Origin: Apoda limacodes
Taxonomy: Eukaryota; Arthropoda; Insecta; Lepidoptera; Limacodidae
DNA length: 64,000 bases
Reading direction: 5' to 3'
Assembly: GCA_946406115.1 (NCBI GenBank)
Contig: OX291551.1
Coordinates: forward strand, 29,619,381 to 29,683,380
The notes beneath the pieces are model-generated. The model was not told the origin of the DNA. It was given only the letters and a program-made list of their open reading frames with translations, and did no database searches. The position numbers and the translations under genes are program-made. This document shows positions 58,901 through 64,000 of this stretch, piece by piece. Each line of letters begins with the position of its first letter. Position 1 is the first letter of the stretch.

Positions 58901-60700
58901 TGAATCACTTTTTGACATGTTTATACTCAACATTGTATAATGATTCATTGAGATGTACCATAAGTCGTGATCACGTTTACTAGATCAGTTAGTACATCCT
59001 ACCTAATAGACAATAGTAGTGATACCGTAACATACTATTATTACACTAATACCTACTTTTAAAGCCAGGGAAAGTAATAAATTGAACTTCTCCAAATATC
59101 TATAAATTAGCGCGAGTTTTTTCTATAATAATTATAAACTTCAAAATGTTTATAGTTTTTAGTCCTCCCCTCAAACAGCGAAATGCTTAGCTCAAATAGC
59201 AGTGTAAAATTATTAATTAACGACGCAGATGTTTGCCTTAAGAGAATACGATTCGCGGCGTCCCGCAGCGTGCTATATGCAAACGAATTTTCCATTCATT
59301 TTTGATATTTACTGATCAAACACTGTGAAATTTTATAGAAATGATATCAAGCCGAATATCTATGTCTATGGAAAACCATAGATAGGAAAACCTAATTCAA
59401 AATCTTAATTGAGACCATTTGTATGAAAAACTAGAATCCTCTGTAACTATTAACGTATACAATTTAATAGAAAACTGGCACACTGCAGACCTAGATATAT
59501 ATTCCTAGAACATGTCTTCAAAATTTCGTAATGTTTGATTAGTAAGTGTCAAAAATAAGTGGAAAATTATTTTTTATGAAGCACGCTGCGCTGCAAATGA
59601 ATTTCTCACTTACTGACCAAACACTGTGCCATTTTGTAGACATGATCCTGGGCCGAATGTATCTGACTGAGGTTTTCTAAAATCCTAAAAAATGTATTAA
59701 TTGACTTTTAGTCTTATTAGAGACCATTTGTTTGAAAAAATAAGAATCCTGTACAACTTTTAAACTATACAATATAATAGATAACTGACAAAATATAATA
59801 TATAATAATAAGGATTAAAGTTTGCATGTAGATAGAGGCGCCCTGGAGCGTGGTCTCTTAAGAGTGAAAATAACCAAGGACCAGGACTCATGAGTCACCT
59901 GGTGGAAACTGCTTCCTTATGAATATCGAAGACAGGACTTGGCTAAGGAATTACGTGGCTATTATTAACAATATAAGTCGTTTTCCATTATTTATGTTTT
60001 TAAAACGTTTGTAATAAATCGTATATAATAACAGTTGATTAACTTTATTGACGTAAATACAATTTACATGAATACAAAGCAAACGCAAACTTGTAATAGG
60101 CGAGACCGAGACCGAGACTATGTCGTCAACAGCTAATTCTAAGCATCGAAACAGAACTGCAAATGATTATGGATCGTAATTATAATCTTCTTGTGGGGCC
60201 CACCTTACCGTGCCACCTTGCCACTGCCATATCTACAATAATTATAACAATAATAAAATTTATTCCAGGACAGATTGTCCTTATAAAGTTACAGAAGTTA
60301 CTTCAACGAGTTAAATCTTGTACTCATGTCCTATCGTGTTATTGTGTTTGATTAATTATGTCAGAGACATAGCCGAGACAAGGTTGTAGACATAACATAT
60401 AGGAAGAGGTCAAATTTGGGCCAAAATTAAACGAGATCACTTTTTATATTAGTCAATCGGGTCTTACCTCGATACGTGTTTGCTTTAAATAAGATGTGAA
60501 ATTTGGTAATGAACAAAATCAATATCAGTTTTTGTATACTTATTTTATACTTTTATTTTTTAACGTATTTAGTTTTATATCACAAGTAACCTGTCTTTTT
60601 GTTTGTCGCAGGTCAGACGTGCGCCCACCTAGCAGCCTCCGCGGGGAACGTGGAAGTACTGAAGACCCTCATACACTACGGAGCTGACATTAACGCCAGG
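43607..60700 (+). CDS. cactus: Cactus / IkappaB-type inhibitor, 5' three exons (continues past the window)
   Basis: Cactus binds Dorsal/Dif NF-kappaB proteins in the cytoplasm and holds them there until Toll signalling triggers its phosphorylation and destruction. Exons 43607-43953, 45982-46322 and 60612-60700 join in frame (GT-AG, phases 2 and 1) to give 259 residues. Residues 1-112 form an unstructured regulatory region with DSGYLS (18-23) and DSGFIS (69-74), the IKK/Slimb phosphodegron pattern DSGxxS. Ankyrin repeats lie at about 115-148 (TQLHIAAVHG), 149-181 (TALHLAVMSQ), 182-206 (TPIHIATELQ) and 228-259 (TCAHLAASAGN, ending YGADINAR), with a Ser/Lys-rich insert 207-227 in the third. The family has about six repeats and an acidic C-terminus; these must lie beyond 64000. 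Introns are 2.0 kb and 14.3 kb. No defects are visible. Confidence 0.93.
43954..45464. other. cactus intron 1, left part
   Basis: AT-rich, with no repeats or frames recognised. Confidence 0.5.
45465..45720 (-). mobile_element. tRNA-derived SINE in cactus intron 1
   Basis: The body AAGCAAAGCTTGTACTATGG occurs at about 45496, with a second partial copy of the phrase at 45558, then ACATACATACAAAGACAAATG. The antisense B-box-like GGGGATTGAACT lies near 45669, so the head is at the right end. Related copies: 36455-36625 and 63477-63700. Confidence 0.55.
45982..46322 (+). CDS. cactus: cactus coding exon 2 (ankyrin repeats 1-3)
   Basis: Begins after acceptor CTTTTTTACAG. Its first base completes Thr116, then QLHIAAVHG follows. 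It encodes residues 117-229 and the first base of Gly230; donor GTAAGT at 46323. The codon usage is GC-richer than exon 1. Reading on into the intron stops within three codons, confirming the border. Confidence 0.95.
46323..47539. other. cactus intron 2, left part with lepidopteran repeat
   Basis: 46690-47015 contains a repeat in which a block (GACTCACAC...CTATGTCCTTCCTCGG) is duplicated. It ends in the familiar moth repeat tail CAGACAGACAGAAAAACAGA, GTTACTTTCGCATTTAT. At 46560-46600 the antisense phrase GGCTGAAATGTCGAGAAA resembles a Penelope-element terminal motif also found at 63308. Confidence 0.5.
47540..47840 (-). pseudogene. LINE (jockey/CR1-like) C-terminal fragment 6, in cactus intron 2
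   Basis: The minus-strand text includes the ATGACCACGGCTACTTTTTA block (47703-47722, the P-T-A-T-F-Y region) and the reverse of CATTCCACAACCATAGCGTT, which corresponds to the VLVLWNE-like end. Same family as 9.25, 22.5, 23.1 and 42.9 kb. Frames are broken. Confidence 0.7.
47841..52817. other. cactus intron 2, no supported gene
   Basis: Short frames only (for example 98 codons minus at 48166-47870 and 117 codons plus at 49280-49633), none with a recognised domain. The phrase CAGCGCCATCTATG at 50824 is typical of moth repeats. 51067-51110 repeats CATACATAGAGTACCCA twice. 52070-52130 has an isolated antisense-looking GTGCGAGTCGGACTC piece of the copy A/B/C repeat family. 52316-52335 repeats ACGTTGAC. 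Confidence 0.45.
52818..53336 (-). CDS. Candidate antisense ORF (172 codons) in cactus intron 2
   Basis: Starts MYRTERAANGAARSW. It is strongly basic over residues 1-65 (Arg-rich), has one hydrophobic segment at about 78-97 (ILITLAYIFGTTFCSAVAI), then a mixed-charge tail ending HQQLQFA. No domain is recognised. A TATAAATA lies on the minus strand at 53374-53367, 38 bp before the ATG. The N-terminal half is in a locally GC-rich block (53000-53340), where long frames arise by chance. If transcribed it would be a nested antisense gene. I cannot tell a gene from a chance frame here. Confidence 0.22.
   Translation of the reverse strand: MYRTERAANGAARSWGFPSYAPRRRRAYVTQYSRSRQIWPPRYFHRFRKRPNHNSHKSRTNTRQSSVLCHHRTSAANILITLAYIFGTTFCSAVAIRYVTHGRVAIIDRSLHKTYKKRLRELSYFPHYSISDIYRRDGEGHIITFNPDIKKLPHKFPDCTRASELHQQLQFA
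53367..53374 (-). promoter_or_regulatory. TATA-box-like motif ahead of the antisense ORF
   Basis: TATAAATA on the minus strand. With the usual 30-bp spacing, transcription would start about 53344, only some 8 bases before the ATG at 53336. The match could be accidental in AT-rich DNA, though it sits at the edge of a GC-rich block. Confidence 0.25.
53405..53632 (+). repeat. Lepidopteran-type interspersed repeat, copy C
   Basis: Shares CTGTATCTCATGAACCGTGA, CAACAAATACTAAAAAACAG and CAACAAACGTGATTTTTTTC with copies A and B; it lacks the GC-rich 3' end of copies A and B. In cactus intron 2. Confidence 0.8.
53996..54182. mobile_element. MITE, 187 bp with 36-bp terminal inverted repeats
   Basis: The left end ATATTGGGTCATTTGTACCA continues for 36 bp. 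The right end is its inverse complement with one mismatch (C versus A at position 27). The internal 115 bp is GC-richer and non-coding. The target duplication is unclear: ATAT at the tips could belong to either TIR or flank. In cactus intron 2. Confidence 0.88.
54183..55319. other. cactus intron 2, no gene recognised
   Basis: Overlapping minus and plus frames at 54753-55019 show no domain. Composition is more balanced than elsewhere in the intron. Confidence 0.4.
55320..56110 (-). pseudogene. Jockey-type LINE 3' end in cactus intron 2
   Basis: The minus strand encodes ANRLSSSAFAVKKIRQLTDK and TARIVYFSYFHSVMSYCIFL, then WWHAADIQTIFVLQKRAF (55965-55780), the thumb region (Y-F-x-Y-F-H-S-x-M-x-Y). 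Just before it (56100-56000) a different part of the protein, DYSDPYNNFFNAFSKEYDS, is joined directly, so the whole palm domain was lost by deletion. The 3' tail with GCGTTCTGGTGAGAAGAAGC (plus-strand reading at 55439-55458) is a common moth LINE tail. Same family as 33860-34375. Confidence 0.85.
56111..58209. other. cactus intron 2, no gene recognised
   Basis: A 72-codon minus frame at 57617-57399 is unrecognised. At 58114-58137 there is a small perfect-stem hairpin (ATGTAAGTG, loop GTTGAA, CACTTACAT). Confidence 0.4.
58210..58490 (-). pseudogene. LINE reverse transcriptase fragment in cactus intron 2
   Basis: On the minus strand one frame reads LDIAKAFNGVRD (about 58413-58378), a textbook motif A of non-LTR reverse transcriptases. 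After a frame change VQGYVLSPTPKEYVVY (58292-58245) matches the motif B region PQGSVLSP. Short and degenerate. Confidence 0.75.
58491..59274. other. cactus intron 2, no gene recognised
   Basis: A 62-codon minus frame at 59295-59107 has no recognised domain and ends within the diverged repeat below. Confidence 0.4.
59275..59795. repeat. Diverged tandem duplication, about 315-bp spacing
   Basis: Segments from 59278 and 59594 run in parallel: GCAAACGAATTTTCCATTCA versus GCAAATGAATTTCTCACTTA, then TGATCAAACACTGTG versus TGACCAAACACTGTG, then GAGACCATTTG in both, then ACAATTTAATAGAAAACTGG versus ACAATATAATAGATAACTGA. Roughly 75-80 per cent identical with indels. Confidence 0.75.
59796..60611. other. 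cactus intron 2, right end
   Basis: No repeat or frame recognised. The acceptor TTTGTTTGTCGCAG precedes exon 3, with a pyrimidine-rich tract (CTGTCTTTTTGTTTG). Confidence 0.45.
60612..60700 (+). CDS. cactus: cactus coding exon 3 (ankyrin repeat 4)
   Basis: 89 bp: two bases finishing Gly230, then residues 231-259 (QTCAHLAASAGNVEVLKTLI followed by HYGADINAR). It ends AGG with donor GTAAGG at 60701, phase 0. In other Cactus proteins this is followed by a GKSGRTPLHIA-type repeat start; no such exon was found in 60701-64000. Confidence 0.94.
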
Positions 60701-61143
60701 GTAAGGATCCTTCATCTGCAACACAATATCTACTTGCAGGGTATACCTACATTTGGCAGTTTATTATATATAACAGACCTTGGTGATCTTTATCTAGTCC
60801 AAACATTGTTTATGTTTATGGAACGTAACTGACTATACTTAGCCTAATGTTTCCTTTTCCGTATTCACCTAATAACTAACTGTTACTTTAATATAACTGT
60901 AGATTTAATATATAAAATAACCGAGTGCAATTGTTTGGTATGTTAACTAATGCGCAAAACCTATCACAATCGCCCAGTGTTTATAATATATCTTTAATGA
61001 AATACAAGTTCAATATCGTGTAACAAGGCAAGGTCAGAGCTATGCGATAGTTAAAATTTTCCGTAGAGTCGCGCACAGCGATAACCGTCGTCGGTCGATC
61101 GGTCGGTCGGTCGTACCACTGCTATCAACGATAGTGTATATGG
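60701..61143. other. cactus intron 3, left part
   Basis: The cactus frame stays open through the donor for another 43 codons, to a stop at 60830-60832. 61093-61114 carries a CGGT tandem run (GATCGGTCGGTCGGTCG). Confidence 0.45.
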
Positions 61144-61410
61144 CGCAGGCAAATCGTATAATCCGCCGTTTCATAATATGCATAGGCAGATCGTAATGTA
61201 TGGAATAAAAATTATCATATAACTGAACAGATTATTATATGAAGCTTGGCTGGAACGCTTCGCTCGCTCCGCGTCTGCGTTCACGAAAGAGAAACTGAAC
61301 CTAACCTAACATACATAACTTATACAGTGCGATTTATGTTCCTTTCGTTTCTATACTTTACGATCTGCCTAGGGATATTATGAAACGACGGATTATACGA
61401 TTTGCCTGCG
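61144..61410. mobile_element. MITE, 267 bp with about 57-bp terminal inverted repeats
   Basis: The left end CGCAGGCAAATCGTATAATC continues for about 57 bp to GCAGATCGTAA. The right end is its inverse complement with about five mismatches. The interior holds AACCTAACCTAAC (61299-61311) and no ORF. In cactus intron 3. Confidence 0.9.
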
Positions 61411-63280
61411 ACATATATATTAAAAGAGGTAGATATCATAATAGCACGCAAAAACAAGACAATTCTTGTAATTTGATTCAGTCACATGTCACTTTCTAAA
61501 TATATCCTTCTGTTTCACACGTTCCGTATTATCTATCGCATTCGTCTAAGGTTGGTACGTGTAGACAATAGCGAACATATTTAGAATTAGAACAATATGT
61601 AGGTACCGTATCTTTAAAATATCATTGACTGTTATATAAATAACGACGTAATTATAAATAATTAATTATAGGTAACACAGCGCACCATGAACACTGCTCG
61701 AGAACATATTGTAGGATTAAGATAAAGTTAAGCTTTCTTTAAATTAGTCAACCAATCGTCACGTTGTGTCGCGAAACACCTTGAAGTATTCCCTGAATTC
61801 TAAGGCATTGTTTACCTTCACTTACTACGCGACTGGGAAATCCGTCGCTGTGCTGACACAGCGTGTAAAACGTGTTACGTTAAATGTCCTATTCATACAT
61901 CCTTGCAACACTCATTCATGCCTACTCCGTATGGTGGTAGGTGGTAGTAAGCTGTATGCGTCAGATTCGTGTTGCCAACTCTTGGCTCGTCTTACATGTC
62001 AGGTAGCTTGCATGTTCATCGTGTTAAAGTATGTAACAAGTATGCTGCGTGAGTCATTTTGTTTTCCGTGCATACTGTGTTATTTCAAAAAATTTGTTAC
62101 CATTGTAAATGTTTACCAATTTGACTATTAGAGATAACTAAAGTCGGCTGTCACATTCTTTATAGGAGATGGTAACGACTTCTCGACTATGACAAATTCA
62201 TAAATATATCACTCGCACACGAACTAAAGGACAAACCTTGAACTTCGCACACAAGAGCACATTTTTTGTTATTAACAACTGACATGTTGGTAATTTGCTT
62301 AAATAAATATGTAGGTGTGTTTATGTGCTTGTGGTTTTTGTGAAGGAAATTCTGATGTTTTAAGGTAATGTTCATAAATAGATGTTTTACTGCGAGATAG
62401 TGTGTTAAAAATAGTTTAAACTTTTATTATATATTTTATAAAAAGAGAAAAAAAAGAGACATCTGTTTAGTTTTAATCGATTCAAAAGAATCAGGTCGAC
62501 TAGGAATATCGTAAACGTCTTTTGACCGAGATCGCGTGTAGATAGAAACTAGTTACTTTATCTGCAGTCAATTCATTTGCCTCTGGTTCCTCTGGTTCCT
62601 CTGGTACCGATATCCATTGAGATATCTAAAATATATCTCACCTCTCGAGACCCGTGAAGGTGTTTAGCTTACATACATACAGTCGGTTAAGGTATCGAGA
62701 CATTTCATAAACAGGCCCCTGTACCTTTGCCTGCATGTACTGACTTCGGTAATGCTGGTAAAGTGACAAGTTGACACTCCGCCCTCTGCCGTCGTCAATG
62801 GTCACCGCTAAGTCAGTATAGAACAATTCTCTATCCGTAACTCGGCTTACTTTTGTTTTGTGACTATATTGTGTCTAAACAATAGACAATAAACTGTCCA
62901 CGCGACACAATACTAACAATTTTACTCGGTCGGTACACCTACCGAATGACCTAAGCAAACGACCCAAAACATTTAGTCAGTCCGAGTTCAGTACCCCGCA
63001 TTGTTATCCATAGACAATATCACACTATTCAAGACGCGTTCATTTTCCACGACCCGGGAAAATCCATCGCAGTAATCAGCTGATACCTTATCTGTAGCGC
63101 GGGTTTTTTTGTGTCCTTCACGGCGCTTGCACCTTACCACTTGCCTAGAACTGTTTACAGTTAGGCCTCACCGGCACACATACGTGTTAGCTGCAATATT
63201 ATTTATTTACGTTGCTTGTGAGCGGGCTCTTGTGATTAATGCTATTATGTATTTTAGAAATAATAAAACGGGATTAAACG
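61411..63280. other. cactus intron 3, no gene recognised
   Basis: A 121-codon plus frame at 61766-62131 has no recognised domain. 62577-62606 contains CCTCTGGTTC three times. No ankyrin-like exon was found on the plus strand. Confidence 0.45.
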
Positions 63281-63365
63281 CGTCGTGTTTTGGGAAAATA
63301 CCTTTTTCCCGACGTTTCGGCTGGGTTACACCAGCCTTGGTCACGGGTAGACTCATAGGGTAATT
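63255..63365 (-). repeat. Penelope-like element terminal fragment
   Basis: The minus-strand text GCCGAAACGTCGGGAAAAAG (63319-63300) and the preceding GTCTACCCGTGACCAAGGCT are of the type found at the ends of Penelope-like elements, which often carry hammerhead ribozyme motifs. A GGCTGG/CCAGCC stem leads directly into GAAAC. The other core strand reads GTGACCA rather than CTGANGA, so an active ribozyme is not shown. Confidence 0.4.
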
Positions 63366-63476
63366 GATAACCTTAAACCTATGATTATTTTTCATGTAAT
63401 AAATACAAAACCAAAATGTTGGTAAATTTAAAATTAGTTCAGTTTTCCCATTCTTGGATTAATAATAATAATAATA

Positions 63477-63700
63477 AATAAATATTTTTGGAGATTACAC
63501 ACAGCGCCGTCTGGCCTAAAGTAAGCAAAGCTTGTGTTATGGGTAACAAGTATGTACATTACTTTTTGTTGTAAATACATACATATGTTACATAAATACA
63601 CCCAGACTCAAGACAAACACAAATGTTTATCACATAAATGTTTGTCCAGTACTGGAATCGAACCCACACCCTCTGCACAGCAGCCGGTCACACTCCTCCG
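63477..63700 (-). mobile_element. tRNA-derived SINE in cactus intron 3
   Basis: The antisense B box (GGAATCGAACCC at 63654-63665, i.e. GGGTTCGATTCC on the minus strand) marks the head at the right. The body has CAGACTCAAGACAAACACAA, ACATACATATG and AAGTAAGCAAAGCTTGTG. The tail at the left carries an (AAT)n run (63461-63478). Target duplication not determined. Confidence 0.65.
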
Positions 63701-64000
63701 GTCCATATTGTAGTTGATTTATCTCTTTACGCATGAGTTCTCAGTTAATTAGGGCGTGGCTTACGCATTCGCGACTTAGGCTCCTAATTTTTGTACAAAG
63801 TTTTGTCGTTTAAAAAGGTATAAATATATTTGTATATATTCACGTCAGAGTTAAAACTGTATGTTCGTGTTGTAGTTCTGCATGACATTCCATCAATTTA
63901 CGAACCGAAACCCCGAGTTTTAGTGCAGCAGTGACGGTCAATCTTGTAATGTAGTAACTAGATACTACTCGGTGGAGAGTCGGTAGTTGTTGTGTGGAGG
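63701..64000. other. cactus intron 3, window end
   Basis: Nothing recognised; no exon seen. Confidence 0.4.

Noticed and set aside
61299..61311. Interstitial telomeric repeat (CCTAA)n
   Set aside because: Only two units (AACCTAACCTAAC), inside a MITE.
61766..62131. 121-codon plus ORF as the next cactus exon or a nested gene
   Set aside because: No ankyrin signature, no acceptor in a suitable phase, composition Cys/Leu/Val-rich as expected from AT-rich non-coding DNA.

Overview
This is an AT-rich window from an animal nuclear genome, almost certainly a moth or butterfly. I infer this from intron-containing insect-type genes (an IkappaB/Cactus homologue and GINS subunit Psf1), long introns, and a dense load of degenerate mobile elements of types common in Lepidoptera: jockey/CR1-like and RTE-like LINEs, a Penelope-like element, mariner and Tc1 relatives, a Copia element, tRNA-derived SINEs and MITEs. 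No prokaryotic gene organisation, CRISPR array or rRNA was seen. The species cannot be named from the sequence alone.

Only two host genes can be supported with confidence, and both had to be assembled from exons. (1) Psf1 (GINS1), minus strand, 36889 down to 30074, has three coding exons (36889-36818, 34848-34784, 30524-30074). They join in frame with GT-AG borders into a complete 195-residue protein, the normal length for the family. (2) cactus (IkappaB), plus strand, starts at 43607 and runs out of the right edge. Three exons are visible (43607-43953, 45982-46322, 60612-60700), coding 259 residues: a regulatory N-terminus with two DSGxxS phosphodegrons, then four ankyrin repeats. The remaining ankyrin repeats and C-terminus must lie beyond 64 kb. 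The two genes are divergent, separated by about 6.7 kb of repeats.

Layout. 1-29.7 kb: no supported host gene; a mosaic of transposon debris, interspersed repeats and several minisatellites. 29.7-36.9 kb: Psf1, whose second intron (4.3 kb) carries a SINE, a 40-bp minisatellite, two LINE fragments and a complete-length but decayed mariner. 36.9-43.4 kb: intergenic block with a possible retroelement gag fragment, an unrecognised basic ORF with an internal repeat, a LINE carrying an apparently exact 387-bp duplication, and an internally deleted Copia element with both LTRs. 43.4-64 kb: cactus; its 14.3-kb second intron contains LINE pieces, a 187-bp MITE, a diverged tandem duplication and an antisense 172-codon ORF next to a TATA-like motif; its third intron contains a 267-bp MITE and a SINE.

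The two genes are functionally unrelated: Cactus is the cytoplasmic inhibitor of NF-kappaB (Dorsal/Dif) in Toll signalling, and Psf1 is part of the replicative CMG helicase. I found no clear new multi-gene system. The observations most worth following are the duplicated phosphodegron and tandem repeat in the Cactus N-terminus, the antisense intronic ORF, the internally repeated ORF at 39.2-39.65 kb, and the fresh duplication inside a dead LINE.
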